Source: Natrialbaceae archaeon AArc-T1-2 (GTDB taxonomy: Archaea; Halobacteriota; Halobacteria; Halobacteriales; Natrialbaceae). From it: 64,000 nt of DNA. Both the position numbers and the translations under genes were made by a program. The stretch covers positions 1,736,001-1,800,000 of the forward strand of contig NZ_CP127174.1 of NCBI RefSeq assembly GCF_030273315.1. Direction: 5' to 3'. Shown here piece after piece: positions 49,476 to 59,069 of this stretch; position 1 is the first letter of the stretch; each line of letters begins with the position of its first letter. The notes under the pieces were generated by a model. The model was not told the origin of the DNA and did no database searches. It was given only the letters and a program-made list of their open reading frames with translations.

Positions 49476-50153
49476 ATGGGTTCGGACAAGAAGGCGGTAC
49501 ACGAGGAGCTGGTCGATGCCGTCGAGACCGTCGTCGACCGGACGGTCGGAACGGGCGTCGTCGAGTTCGGACAGGACAACTGGTACGTCACGGTCGCGCC
49601 GCGTCAGGACGCGCTCGTTCCGTCCGAGGGGGACGCCGTCGTCCGCGTCGCCTCGGAGGAGCAGGCGGACATCGAGGAAGAGATCGGCGACAGCCACTAC
49701 TACTACCGGCACGTACCGGACGTCGTCGAAACCCTCGAGACGGCACTGACCGAAGACGGGTTTGCCGCCAAATCCTACCGATCCCGGGACGGCCAGGCCG
49801 TACGGGTGCTCGGCTGGGACCGCGATCCATCGTGGTTTCGAGACGGCGACTACGTCAAGCTCTACCGGTGGCGAACGCCGCTCGAGGTCGTCGCGGTCGC
49901 CGGGATCGGCGAGCGGCCGCCGGCCGAGTTCCCGACGCCGGTTGACGAGAACGGCGACTACGTCGGCGCGGACTCGATCCACCTCTGTCTCCGGGGGAAT
50001 CGCGGCGGGGAGTACCTCGTCGACGCCGTCGGCGGTGAAACGGCGCTATACCACCGCGAGGACAGCGACGCCGACGTCCTCGAGAAGGCGAGCGAGATCA
50101 CCAGGACGATCTTCGTCGGCAACCCCGAGACCGGCCCGCGCCTCGAGGGGTGA
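49476..50153 (+). CDS. Haloarchaeal hypothetical protein
   Basis: The 225-residue protein begins MGSDKKAVHEELVDAVETVVDRTVGTG. It has strand-rich segments (NWYVTVAPRQDALVP, DGDYVKLYRWRTPLEVVAVAG) and a Tyr-rich DSHYYYRHVPDVVETLETALTEDG. No transmembrane helix or known catalytic motif is visible. A longer in-frame region upstream overlaps the 58-residue gene in another frame and was rejected in favour of the ATG at 49476. The product is likely cytoplasmic. It converges on the 474-residue gene, 23 bases away. Confidence 0.68.
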   Translation: MGSDKKAVHEELVDAVETVVDRTVGTGVVEFGQDNWYVTVAPRQDALVPSEGDAVVRVASEEQADIEEEIGDSHYYYRHVPDVVETLETALTEDGFAAKSYRSRDGQAVRVLGWDRDPSWFRDGDYVKLYRWRTPLEVVAVAGIGERPPAEFPTPVDENGDYVGADSIHLCLRGNRGGEYLVDAVGGETALYHREDSDADVLEKASEITRTIFVGNPETGPRLEG

Positions 50154-50176
50154 CCGATCGGCTCGAGACCGGGAGC

Positions 50177-51601
50177 TCAGGGATCGTAGTGATAGACGTA
50201 GGGGTGATCGACTTTCCCGTCCGGCATGATCGCCTCGAGCGTTTCCCGGAGGTCATCCGCCGTCGGCGCGGTCGCGACAACCTGTTCGTCGTAGATGGCG
50301 ACGTGGGCCTCGTCCAGCCCGTACTCGCGGAACTGCCGGCCGAGGCTACGCGCCCGTGCCTTGCCGACCTGTTCGTGGTAGATCCGCTCGAGGTCTTCGC
50401 TTCGCTCCCGGAGATCGGCGATCTCGTCCGCGTATCGTTCGCGGTTGTCCCTGTTTTTCGTGTAGAACCGGAGCCGTTCGGCGTCGGTCCGTTCGGGCTC
50501 GCCCGACGGGGGAAGCGAGTCGGCGATCCCGTACCGGTGTTTCGCCTCCTCGTACGCGGCCTCGATGTCGGTGTTCATCACGTCCCACACCATCGACGCG
50601 ATGAGGTCGGGCCGGAACCAGCCGTCGGTCACGATCTCTCCCTCGAACGGGAGCAAAGCGGCGTCGGACACCGTCGTCGGAAGGTCGTCCTGGCTCCACC
50701 GGTCGGTAAACGGGATCGCGACCGCCGTCACGGCGTACGCTCGCGGTTCCTCGGGATCGAGAAAGACGGCGTCCTCGTCGCGATGCTCGACGACGGCGAA
50801 CTCGCCGCTCTCGTAGTCAGTCCACGCCGCGACCTGCTCGAGGTCATCGTCGTCGAGACCGGCAGGGTTTTCCTCGACGAACGCCCCGACGAGTGCGGCC
50901 GTGTCCTCGCGGTAGAGCGTGTCACGGAGCGGGAGCAACTCGTCCCTGAAGTGACTCTCGAGAGCCGCGAGCGAGTCGATCCCCTCGATGACGTCGAAGC
51001 GATCGTTGACGTACACCAGCAAGTGGCCGTACAGCTCGAGGAACCGATCCGCGCTCTCGCTCTCGAGGACTCGTGGGCTCGTGCCGGGATCGAGTTCGAT
51101 CTCGTTCGCACCGGATTCCTCGAGGAGACTCTCGACCTCCTCGACGTCGAGGTCGCCGACGTTGACGCCATGCTCTTCTGCGGCTTCCATCACCATCGAC
51201 TTGGCCGGTCCCCAGCTGTCGGGGTCGGCCGCACCCTCGCGGATCTCGTCGTCGAGTTCCGCCACCCGATCGGCGAGTTCGTCCGCGTTCTCGAGGTAGC
51301 CGCGGTCGTCGAGGAACGCGAAGAAGGCCTCGAGCACCGGCGCGACGTTCGCGAAGAACTCCTCGCCCGCGCTGATCTTCGCTGGGTAGAGCTCGGTACA
51401 GACGCGCTCGAGGACGTCAACGTTCCACGCCGCCGGTGGACTGTCCTCGTACTCGTAGGCGAGTTCCGTAAACGTCGTCACGATCAGATCCGACTGCTCC
51501 CACTCCTCGTCGGACAGCCTGCCCGCGTACGCACTCGCGTCGAACTCGACTCCCCACTCTCCGACCGTCGCGCGAACGTCCTCGAAAGATGTCGCTGTCA
51601 T
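50177..51601 (-). CDS. Large haloarchaeal hypothetical protein
   Basis: The 474-residue acidic protein has a helical N-terminal half. The residues SPPAAWNVDVLERVCTELYP and EEFFANVAPVLEAFFAFLDDRGYL are typical of it. A more mixed C-terminal half holds WSQDDLPTTVSDAALLPFEGEIVTDGWFRPDLIAS and a charged coiled segment (NRERYADEIADLRERSEDLERIYHEQVG). The ATG at 51601 follows a good start context. No domain was recognised, and no catalytic motif is evident. Neighbours give no hint of function. Confidence 0.65.
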   Translation of the reverse strand: MTATSFEDVRATVGEWGVEFDASAYAGRLSDEEWEQSDLIVTTFTELAYEYEDSPPAAWNVDVLERVCTELYPAKISAGEEFFANVAPVLEAFFAFLDDRGYLENADELADRVAELDDEIREGAADPDSWGPAKSMVMEAAEEHGVNVGDLDVEEVESLLEESGANEIELDPGTSPRVLESESADRFLELYGHLLVYVNDRFDVIEGIDSLAALESHFRDELLPLRDTLYREDTAALVGAFVEENPAGLDDDDLEQVAAWTDYESGEFAVVEHRDEDAVFLDPEEPRAYAVTAVAIPFTDRWSQDDLPTTVSDAALLPFEGEIVTDGWFRPDLIASMVWDVMNTDIEAAYEEAKHRYGIADSLPPSGEPERTDAERLRFYTKNRDNRERYADEIADLRERSEDLERIYHEQVGKARARSLGRQFREYGLDEAHVAIYDEQVVATAPTADDLRETLEAIMPDGKVDHPYVYHYDP

Positions 51602-51708
51602 CGACCGTGGCTACTCGAGGTTCCACTAAAAAAACGACCGTCGCAATCCCGCTCGGATCCTGCGGTCGCGGGCAGACCGGGTAACTCGGCTCGCCCCGTG
51701 GCTGTCTC

Positions 51709-53244
51709 TCACTCGGCGTCGAGGGAAACCGTCTCGAGTCCGTAGCTGATCTCCGTCGGGTGCGGTTCGTAGCCGCTGACCTCGGAAGCCGTGGCGACGA
51801 CGTTCGTGTAACTCGTCAGGACGGCGATCGGGGCGTCCTCGAGCACCGTCCGCTGGACCTCGTGGTAGCGTTCCGTTCGTTCTTCGGGGTCCTCGAGTTC
51901 GCGGGCTTCCTCGAGCAAGGCGTCGACCCCCTCGTTCTCGTAGCCGTGGTGGAGGTCTCCCTCGGAGTGGAACATGTCGGCGAGCCGGTCGGGGTCGGGA
52001 TACCACAGCGTCCCCCAGGAGGTGAGGTAGGCGTCGAAGGCGTCCTGGGAGACCTGATCGAGCATCGTGCCGTACTCGACGACGGAGATCTCGAGGTCGA
52101 TGCCGACCTCGGCGAGCTGTCCCTGGAGCACCTCGGCGATCAGCGGGAGGCTCCGGGCGTTGAAGGTGACGACCTCGATCGAGAACTCTTCGCCGTCGCG
52201 GGTCCGGACCTCCTCTGAACCGGTCGTCCAGCCGACATCCTCGAGTAACTGGCGGGCCCGGTCGGGGTCGTACAGCGACTCCTCGAGGTCGGGGTCGGCC
52301 CAGTCGGTCATCTCCGGGGAGATGGGACCGACGGCGGAGTCGTCGACGCCCTCGAGGACGGATTCAGTGAGTTCCTGCCGGTCGACGGCATAGTTCACCG
52401 CCTGCCGCACCCGCCGGTCGTCGAACGGTTCGGTGGTCGTATCGAAGGTCAGGAAGCGAATCCGGGGGATCTCCGGCGTGTATACGTCGATCCCCTCCGT
52501 CTCCTCGAGGTCGCTTACGGTCTCCTGGGGGAGGATGCGGGCCATCTCGAGTTCGCCGTTCTCGAGGGTCATTCGGCGGGTCTGGTCGTCCTCGACGACT
52601 TCGTAGCGGACGGTCTCGAAATTCGGGGTCTCGCCGTAGTAGTCGTCGCTCCTGACCGCCCGGAGCTCTACGCCCGTCTGCATCGACTCGAAGACGAACG
52701 GGCCGGTACCGATCGGCTCGACGAGCTCGCCGTCCTCGAACGAGCCAGGGCTCAGGATGACCGCCTCGTGGCGGGAGAGGTGGGCCGGCAGCGGAGCAAA
52801 GGCCGACTCGGTCTCGACGGCGACCGTCGCGTCGTCGACGGCTTCGACCGCCGTGATCGGCACGCCGGCGAACGCCTCCGACTCGACGGTGCGCTCGAGG
52901 GAGTCGACGACGACGGCGGCCGTGAGCTCCTCGCCGTCGTGGAAGACGACGTCCTCGCGCAGCGAGAACTCCCAGCGGGTGTCCTCGACGCGCTCCCAGT
53001 CGGTCGCCAGTCCCGGGGCGGGTTCGGCGTCGTAATCGACGCTCACGAGCGCCTCGGTGATACCGAGTCGCCTGAGCGCGTGGCCGTCCTCGAGCGGGTC
53101 ACGGCCGACGTCCCACGGCGAGCCGATGCGGAACTCGTCCTCGTCGCCGCCGGCGAGACAGCCCGCGAGCGCGAGCGTGCCAGCGCCGAGGGTGGTTTTC
53201 AGTGCGGTGCGTCGATCCATCGTGAAGGCTGCTTCGTCTGTCAT
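51709..53244 (-). CDS. ABC importer substrate-binding lipoprotein (peptide/nickel family)
   Basis: The 511-residue protein belongs to extracellular solute-binding family 5. Its N terminus, DRRTALKTTLGAGTLALAGC, is a twin-arginine lipoprotein signal ending in a lipobox, so it is anchored outside the membrane. Family segments include LRRLGITEALVSVDYDAEPAPGLATDWER, VETESAFAPLPAHLS and RQAVNYAVDRQELTESVLEG. It is the last gene of a four-gene importer operon, 12 bases after the ATPase stop. ATG at 53220 is an alternative start. The ligand (oligopeptide, dipeptide or nickel chelate) cannot be decided. Confidence 0.9.
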   Translation of the reverse strand: MTDEAAFTMDRRTALKTTLGAGTLALAGCLAGGDEDEFRIGSPWDVGRDPLEDGHALRRLGITEALVSVDYDAEPAPGLATDWERVEDTRWEFSLREDVVFHDGEELTAAVVVDSLERTVESEAFAGVPITAVEAVDDATVAVETESAFAPLPAHLSRHEAVILSPGSFEDGELVEPIGTGPFVFESMQTGVELRAVRSDDYYGETPNFETVRYEVVEDDQTRRMTLENGELEMARILPQETVSDLEETEGIDVYTPEIPRIRFLTFDTTTEPFDDRRVRQAVNYAVDRQELTESVLEGVDDSAVGPISPEMTDWADPDLEESLYDPDRARQLLEDVGWTTGSEEVRTRDGEEFSIEVVTFNARSLPLIAEVLQGQLAEVGIDLEISVVEYGTMLDQVSQDAFDAYLTSWGTLWYPDPDRLADMFHSEGDLHHGYENEGVDALLEEARELEDPEERTERYHEVQRTVLEDAPIAVLTSYTNVVATASEVSGYEPHPTEISYGLETVSLDAE

Positions 53245-53256
53245 GGTGAGTATCGA

Positions 53257-55404
53257 TTAGTTCTCGTCGTGTTCGTCAGCGAAGTCGTCCGCGTAGTGAC
53301 ACCGGGAGCTGGCGTCCCCGACGGTCTCCCAGGCCGGCTCGCTCGTTGCGCAGTCGTCGTCGGCCATCGGACACCGCGGGTGGAACGCACAGCCCGACGG
53401 CGGATCGGTCGGGCTCGGCGGCTCGCCCGCCAGCCCGGCCCCGCCGGCCGTTGCCTCCCCGTCCGGGATCGCCTCGAGCAACGCCGCCGTGTAGGGATGG
53501 GCCGGCTCCGAGAGCACCTGGCTCGCCGGGCCGACCTCCAGCAGTCGACCCAGGTACATCGTCGCGACGCGATCTGCGACGTGGCGGACGACCTCGAGGT
53601 CGTGGGAGACGAACAGGTACGCCAGATCGAGCTCGGCCTGGAGCCGTGCGAGCAGGTTGAGGACGGTCGCCTGGACCGAGACGTCCAGGGCGGCCGTCGG
53701 CTCGTCGAGCACCAAAACGGCGGGGGAAACGGCCAGCGCCCGGGCGATCGCCACCCGCTGGAGCTGTCCCCCCGAGAGCTGGCGGGGGTACCGGTCGGCG
53801 AACTCCGGTGGGAGTTCGACCAGCGAGAGCAACTCCTCGACGCGCTCGTTCCGACGGCGCTCCCCCCAGCCGGCCTCGAGGAGCGGTTCGGCGAGTGACT
53901 CCCCCACCGTTCGCTTCGGGTTGAGACTCGTTCCCGGGTTCTGGAAGACGACGCCGACGTCCGCGAGCTGGTCGTCCCGCCTCGAGTCGACGTCGCCGAC
54001 CGCCTCGCCGTCGAGCCTGACCGTACCCGCGGTCGGCGACTCGAGGCCGGCGATCACGCGGGCGAGCGTCGACTTCCCACAGCCCGATTCGCCGACCAGT
54101 CCGAGCGTCTCGCCGGCCCGGAGCTCGAGGCTGACGTCGTCGACCGCCGTCAGCCGCTCGTCCGTTCCGAGAATCCGATCGAGCACGGCGTCGGTGGTAC
54201 GGAAGGACTTGGTGACGCCCTCGAGTTCGAGGACGGGTCGGTCGACGGTGCTCCCGGACGGGCCGGGCGTGGGGGCCGTCGACGAGTCCGCCTGGACGCC
54301 GCCGTCGACCGCCACAGCGGCCTTTCGTCCCCCGGCGTCAGGCCCCTCGGCTACGTCGGCGATCGTGGCCTCACGCATGGCCTCGAGGTCGGCCCCTCGA
54401 GCCTCGGACACGTCACAGCGAACGGTTCGTTCACCCTCGAGCTCGAGAGCCGGCTGGTCGCCCTCCCGACAGCCCTCGCGGGCGAACGGACACCGATCGG
54501 CGAAGACACAGCCGGCTGGTGGCGGGGAGCCGTCTGGTGGGCTCCCGCCGACCGTCGGCAGCGTCTCGCCCGGTTCGGATCGGCCGGGGAGACAGCCGAG
54601 CAACGCCTTCGTGTAGGGGTGGGCTGGCCTCGAGAGCAGTTCTCGAGTCGGCCCGGACTCGACGACGACCCCGTCGTACATGACGACGATCCGGTCACAC
54701 AGCTGGGAGACGACGTCCAGGTCGTGGCTGATGAGCAAGAGGCCCATCCCGTACTCGTCGTTGAGCGTCGCGAGTCGCTCTAAAATCGCCGCCTGCGTGG
54801 TCGTATCGAGTGCCGTGGTCGGCTCGTCGGCGATCAACAATGAGGGGCGACGAGCGAGCGCGATCGCGAGCATCACCCGCTGGCGCATGCCCCCGCTGAA
54901 CTGGTGGGGGTAGTCGTCGATCCGCTCTTCGGGACGAGGGATGCCGACCTCGCGGAGTAACTCGAGGACTCGCTTCCGGGTGCGCTTCGAACCGACCCGT
55001 GAGCGCACGCCAGCGAGCAGTTCCCGGAGGAACGGCTGGTCGTCGGGATCGCGACGGACCCGCAGCGCCTCGGCGATCTGCTCGCCGACGGTGTAGGTCG
55101 GGTTGAGCGTCGTCTCGGGGTCCTGGAAGACCATCGCGAGTTCGCGCCCGCGCAGCCGCTGGAGCGTCCGGTCGTCGGCACTCGTCAGGTCCGTCCCGCC
55201 GAACTCGATACTGCCGCCTGTGATCTCGCCCGGATCCTCGAGGCGAATGATCGAGCGGGCCGTGACGGATTTGCCACAGCCGCTCTCGCCCACTAGCCCG
55301 ACGATCTCGCCCGAATCGACCGCAAAGGAGGCCCCGTTGACCGCGTGGACGGGGCCCGAACGAGTGCGAAACCGGACGTGGAGGTCCGAGACGTCCAGAC
55401 GCAT
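53257..55404 (-). CDS. Fused ABC transporter ATP-binding protein (DppD-DppF type)
   Basis: The 715-residue protein fuses both nucleotide-binding subunits of a peptide/nickel importer. Walker A motifs GESGCGKSVTARSI and GESGCGKSTLARVI mark two domains, roughly residues 1-320 and 390-700. Signature motifs are FSGGMRQRVMLA and LSGGQLQRVAIA, and each half ends with the oligopeptide C-terminal cysteine region (CVFADRCPFA, CAFHPRCPMA). Separate genes are usual, so the fusion ensures equal stoichiometry. It ends 12 bases before the binding protein gene and abuts the permease gene. Confidence 0.95.
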   Translation of the reverse strand: MRLDVSDLHVRFRTRSGPVHAVNGASFAVDSGEIVGLVGESGCGKSVTARSIIRLEDPGEITGGSIEFGGTDLTSADDRTLQRLRGRELAMVFQDPETTLNPTYTVGEQIAEALRVRRDPDDQPFLRELLAGVRSRVGSKRTRKRVLELLREVGIPRPEERIDDYPHQFSGGMRQRVMLAIALARRPSLLIADEPTTALDTTTQAAILERLATLNDEYGMGLLLISHDLDVVSQLCDRIVVMYDGVVVESGPTRELLSRPAHPYTKALLGCLPGRSEPGETLPTVGGSPPDGSPPPAGCVFADRCPFAREGCREGDQPALELEGERTVRCDVSEARGADLEAMREATIADVAEGPDAGGRKAAVAVDGGVQADSSTAPTPGPSGSTVDRPVLELEGVTKSFRTTDAVLDRILGTDERLTAVDDVSLELRAGETLGLVGESGCGKSTLARVIAGLESPTAGTVRLDGEAVGDVDSRRDDQLADVGVVFQNPGTSLNPKRTVGESLAEPLLEAGWGERRRNERVEELLSLVELPPEFADRYPRQLSGGQLQRVAIARALAVSPAVLVLDEPTAALDVSVQATVLNLLARLQAELDLAYLFVSHDLEVVRHVADRVATMYLGRLLEVGPASQVLSEPAHPYTAALLEAIPDGEATAGGAGLAGEPPSPTDPPSGCAFHPRCPMADDDCATSEPAWETVGDASSRCHYADDFADEHDEN

Positions 55405-56331
55405 TCAGGACCGCCTCCGTTCGCGTTCCTCGAGGTGGTCGGGGTCTAAGACGTTCCGCAGGCCGTCGCCGAGGACGTTGAAGCCGATGACGGTGGCCAT
55501 GATGGCGATCCCCGGCGCGGTGACGAGCCACGGGGCCGAGCGCAAGTAGTCCCGCCCGCCCGCGATCATCGTCCCCCACTCGGGCGTGGGTGGCTGTGCG
55601 CCCAGCCCGAGAAAGGAGAGGCCGGCGGCGGTGAGCACGATCGTCCCGAGGTTCATCGTCGCCAGCACCACGACGGGGTTGATCACGTTCGGCAACAGGT
55701 GCCGCCGGGCGATCCGCCGTCGCGGCGTGCCATAGAGGCGGGCGGCCTCGACGAACGGCCGGTCTTTCACCTCGAGGACGTTCCCCCGCACGACGCGTGC
55801 GTAGGAGGCCCAGCCGACGACCGAGAGCGCGAGCGTTACGTTCCGAAGGCTTGGCCCGAGAACACCCGCGATCACGAGTGCGAGCACGAGGCCCGGGAAC
55901 GCAAGTTGCACGTCGACCAGCCGCATCAACGCGGCGTCGACGAGTCCGCCGAGGTAGCCCGCGAGCAGCCCGATCGTCGTCCCGATGACGACGCGGACGG
56001 CGGTCGCGGCGACCGCCAGCGCGAGCGAGACCCGCGCACCGTGGACGATCCGGGTCGCCACGTCGCGCCCGAGCGCGTCGGTCCCGAGCGGGTGAGCGAG
56101 CGAGGGCCCCTCGAGGCGGGCCTCGAGTGCCTGTGCCGTCGGATCGTACGGGGAAAGGAGTGGGCCGAAGACGGCGACGACGGCGAGCAGGCAGACGAGC
56201 GTCCCGCCGAAGCGAACCCCCGGGTTCGTCCGGAGTGCCCACGCGAACTGTGAGCGGGTTCGCTCGCGGAGCCACTCGAGGGCGGCGTCCGGGGACCGCC
56301 ACGTGCATTCGTTGGCGTGGCGCTCGCTCAC
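55405..56331 (-). CDS. ABC transporter permease (DppC type)
   Basis: The 308-residue permease has an N-terminal cytoplasmic segment and six helices. Its BPD_transp_1 core contains HPLGTDALGRDVATRIVHGARVSL, VVIGTTIGLLAGYLGG and a late EAARLYGTPRRRIARRHLLPNVINP. The last is the EAA loop that contacts the ATPase. A DUF-like N-terminal OppC region precedes the first helix. It overlaps the DppB-type gene by 4 bases and touches the ATPase gene. With these it forms the importer channel. Confidence 0.93.
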   Translation of the reverse strand: MSERHANECTWRSPDAALEWLRERTRSQFAWALRTNPGVRFGGTLVCLLAVVAVFGPLLSPYDPTAQALEARLEGPSLAHPLGTDALGRDVATRIVHGARVSLALAVAATAVRVVIGTTIGLLAGYLGGLVDAALMRLVDVQLAFPGLVLALVIAGVLGPSLRNVTLALSVVGWASYARVVRGNVLEVKDRPFVEAARLYGTPRRRIARRHLLPNVINPVVVLATMNLGTIVLTAAGLSFLGLGAQPPTPEWGTMIAGGRDYLRSAPWLVTAPGIAIMATVIGFNVLGDGLRNVLDPDHLEERERRRS

Positions 56332-57269
56332 GCGCGCTCACCCCGTTCGATCCGCGGATCGAGGGCGACGTAGGCCAGGTCGACCAGCTGGTTCGTAATC
56401 ACGAACGCGACGGCCGTCACGAGCACGACACCCTGTACGACCGGGTAGTCCCGGGCGAAGACGGCGTCCACCAGCAGGGTCCCGAGCCCGGGTCGCTGGA
56501 AGACGACCTCCACGACGACCGCGCCGCTGAGGACGAAGCCGAACTGGAGGCCGACGATCGTCACGACCGGGATCAGGGCATTTCGCAGGGCGTGTTTGGA
56601 CACCACGAGCCGTTCGCGCACGCCTTTCGAACGGGCAGTGTCGACGTAGGCAGTGTCGAGGACCTCGAGCATCGACGTCCGGACGAGTCGGGTGACGATC
56701 GCCGCCAGGCCGGTGCCGAGGGTGACCGCCGGTAGCACGAGGTGGGCGAGTGTGCCCGATCCCGACGTGGGAGTGAGCCCGAGGTGCAACGAGACGAGGA
56801 GGATCAGCAGGTAGCCGAGCCAGAAGTTCGGCATCGAGACGCCAAGCAGGGCGGCGAACTGGCTCGTCCGGTCGATCCAGGTGTCCTGGTGGACGGCACT
56901 CACCACGCCGACGGGGATCGCGAGCGCGAGCGAAACGGCCATCGCCGCGAGCGCGAGTTCTACGGTGTTCGGGAGGTGCTGGATGAGAAGCGTCGTCACG
57001 GATTCGGAACTGGTGTAGGAGGTCCCGAGATCGCCCCGAAAGACGTCGGTGAGCCACCCGACGTACTGGACCACGAACGGCTCGTCGAGGCCGTGTTCGG
57101 CCCGGAACGCGGCGACTTCGGCCTCGGATGGTGGACTCCCGCGTCGCTCGTGGAGGATCGTATGGGCCGGATCGCCCGGGGTGAGATAGATCAACCCGTA
57201 GGTGATAAGCGAGACGCCCGCCATCACGATCGTCAGCGAGCCCAGCCGGGCGACGAGCGCGCGCAACAT
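56328..57269 (-). CDS. ABC transporter permease (DppB type)
   Basis: The 313-residue permease starts with MLRALVARLGSLTIVMAG and has six helices. The DppB family pattern follows: LTPGDPAHTIL, AEHGLDEPFVVQYVGWLTDVFRGDLGTSYTS and the EAA-loop region DTARSKGVRERLVVSKHALRNALIPVVTIVG. The ATG at 57269 was chosen because 39 additional in-frame residues upstream are charged and not permease-like. It is the first gene of the operon and overlaps dppC by 4 bases. A palindromic AT-rich region lies about 140 bases upstream. Confidence 0.92.
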   Translation of the reverse strand: MLRALVARLGSLTIVMAGVSLITYGLIYLTPGDPAHTILHERRGSPPSEAEVAAFRAEHGLDEPFVVQYVGWLTDVFRGDLGTSYTSSESVTTLLIQHLPNTVELALAAMAVSLALAIPVGVVSAVHQDTWIDRTSQFAALLGVSMPNFWLGYLLILLVSLHLGLTPTSGSGTLAHLVLPAVTLGTGLAAIVTRLVRTSMLEVLDTAYVDTARSKGVRERLVVSKHALRNALIPVVTIVGLQFGFVLSGAVVVEVVFQRPGLGTLLVDAVFARDYPVVQGVVLVTAVAFVITNQLVDLAYVALDPRIERGERA

Positions 57270-57400
57270 GGCTACCGGATCAGCCCCGACCGACGGCGTG
57301 GACACCTGGTCTCGTCCGTCGAGCTCTTCGAGGCCGTGAGACGCCGCTGCTCTCTTCGTTCGCTCGCGTTCGAACGCACCCTCCAACCCATGAAAACTGA

Positions 57401-57423
57401 GTTTGAATATTGAAACCTAGGTT
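57401..57423 (-). promoter_or_regulatory. Palindromic promoter/operator region of the ABC operon
   Basis: GTTTGAATATTGAAAC (57401-57416) is an imperfect inverted repeat, and AACCTAGGTT (57414-57423) is a perfect palindrome overlapping it. Both sit in an AT-rich block between the ABC operon and the IS element, about 140 bases before the DppB-type start. They could bind a dimeric metal- or nutrient-responsive repressor. The rest of 57270-57550 contains nothing that I recognise. Confidence 0.5.
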
Positions 57424-57570
57424 GTAAAACTTCGGATTTCGGCGGACGGCAGGCTCGGTCTGTGGACGTCCTCGAGGTGTCACGCCGTTCGTGACTCCGG
57501 TTTCCCCACTGTTATGAATTCAGACGTTCTTCTTAATAACTTCGTCGCTATCTTTAAACAGCGAGAGAAT

Positions 57571-57588
57571 CCCGCCGTTCACGGCGGG
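57571..57588 (+). repeat. Left-end subterminal hairpin of the IS element
   Basis: CCCGCCG TTCA CGGCGGG forms a perfect 7-base stem with a 4-base loop, the expected recognition hairpin of the left end. Confidence 0.7.
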
Positions 57589-57682
57589 CGTGAATCGCGT
57601 CACTCGACTACTCAATCCACAGTCTACAGCAGTCCGAATACCGAACGAAAGCTATTAGTACCAAAATAACGTACAAAATATT

Positions 57683-57826
57683 GTGCGAACTGAAATCGAT
57701 ATGGAGCGGGGGGGCGACCTCCACGAACGGGTGAAAGAGTACGCCCGTGACAATGGCATCCGCCATCCTCGAGCCTACGCTGAACTAATCGAGAAGGGAT
57801 TAGACGCCAGTGACAACGATAACTAA
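57683..57826 (+). CDS. Small ribbon-helix-helix-like ORF upstream of tnpB
   Basis: GTG at 57683 (or ATG at 57701) opens a 47- or 41-residue product with HERVKEYARDNGIRHPRAYAELIEKGLDAS, like the two helices of a ribbon-helix-helix domain. Its 3' end overlaps the tnpB start by 17 bases. Small ORFs of this kind precede tnpB in many haloarchaeal IS1341 elements; here the sequence itself is the only support for a regulatory role. Confidence 0.6.
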   Translation: MRTEIDMERGGDLHERVKEYARDNGIRHPRAYAELIEKGLDASDNDN

Positions 57827-59069
57827 GACGCTTCAAGCGACGTTCGCCCCACCGACGGCCCACAAGCAGTCGAAACTCAACGACCTCCTCGAAACGTACC
57901 GTGACGGTCTGCAAGAGGCGTTTGACGCCGGGGCAAGTACCATGTCGGCGGTGAGCGACATCGTGACGCCCTACGACCTGCCGTATCAGGCCAAAGCAGC
58001 CCTCTGCAACTACGTCCCGAAACTCCGCAAGACGTACCACGCCAAGGAGTTGGACGACGAACACCCGATACGGCTCACCAACCAAGCCGCCAAGTTCGAC
58101 CACTCCGCCGAACGCGACTACGAGTTCACGTGGTGGGTTCCTCGTCCCGGTCGGGGAACGAACTTCTGGATACCGCTCCGTATCAATCCCGAACAGGAAG
58201 ACCTCTGGCACGACCTCGTTTCGGAGGACGCGAAGGCGGGCGAGATACGCCTTCAGAAGCATCGGAAGAACTGGGTACTGCACGTCACCGTCGAGTACTC
58301 AGTTGAAGAACCGGCGACTGACGGTGACGCCACGCACATCGGCTTAGATATCGGAGAAACCGGTCTCATCACGGGCTGTGCCCTCAAGGACGGTTCTCCG
58401 ACTGACCCGTTCGTGTGTAGCGGAAGCAGAGCGAAACATCTCCGCAAAGAGATGCACACGACCCTGAAACGCCTCCAAGAGCGTGACGCATCCGGGTGGC
58501 GGATTGAAGACCGCTTCTCGCACTACCAGAACGCGCTCACCGACATCGTGGAGAAGGCGTCTCGGCAAGCCGTCGAGTACGCCAAGCAGTACGAGAATCC
58601 GGTGTTGGTGATGGAGGACTTGACGTACATCCGTGAGCGTCTCGACTACGGGAAGTACATGAACCGTCGCCTTCACTCGTGGGCGTTCGCCCGACTCCAA
58701 GGGCACATCGAGGACAAGGCGACGGAAGCAGGCATCCCGGTCGAGTACGTGAATCCGGCGTACACCTCGCAGACGTGCCACTCGTGCCACCGCATCGGTC
58801 GGCGGGATTCACAAGCCGAGTTCCGGTGTCCGCACGACGACTGCCACGTTTCGACGTTTCAGGCCGACATCAACGCTTCCGCGAATATCGCACGACGGGT
58901 TGACCCGTGGGGAGAGAGCGTCCCGCTTGACAAGGCGGAACGCGATGACTCGCCTCGGGATGGGCGCGGTTGTGACACCGCCACGACTCACCGTGAGACG
59001 AGCGAGACACCCTCGCAGATGACGCTCACGGCCTACGAAGAGTCGGAACCCTCTGCCAGCGACGACTGA
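57810..59069 (+). CDS. tnpB: RNA-guided nuclease TnpB
   Basis: The 419-residue protein is the TnpB nuclease of the IS element. It cuts donor sites under guidance of its own right-end RNA, favouring element retention. The RuvC-like catalytic residues are intact: D180 in GLDIGE, E269 in VMEDLTY and D353 in ADINAS. The zinc finger is CHSCHRIGRRDSQAEFRCPHDDC (split here as CHSCHR and RCPHDDC). The start is GTG 57810 inside the small upstream ORF. Length is ordinary for the family. Confidence 0.93.
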   Translation: MTTITKTLQATFAPPTAHKQSKLNDLLETYRDGLQEAFDAGASTMSAVSDIVTPYDLPYQAKAALCNYVPKLRKTYHAKELDDEHPIRLTNQAAKFDHSAERDYEFTWWVPRPGRGTNFWIPLRINPEQEDLWHDLVSEDAKAGEIRLQKHRKNWVLHVTVEYSVEEPATDGDATHIGLDIGETGLITGCALKDGSPTDPFVCSGSRAKHLRKEMHTTLKRLQERDASGWRIEDRFSHYQNALTDIVEKASRQAVEYAKQYENPVLVMEDLTYIRERLDYGKYMNRRLHSWAFARLQGHIEDKATEAGIPVEYVNPAYTSQTCHSCHRIGRRDSQAEFRCPHDDCHVSTFQADINASANIARRVDPWGESVPLDKAERDDSPRDGRGCDTATTHRETSETPSQMTLTAYEESEPSASDD

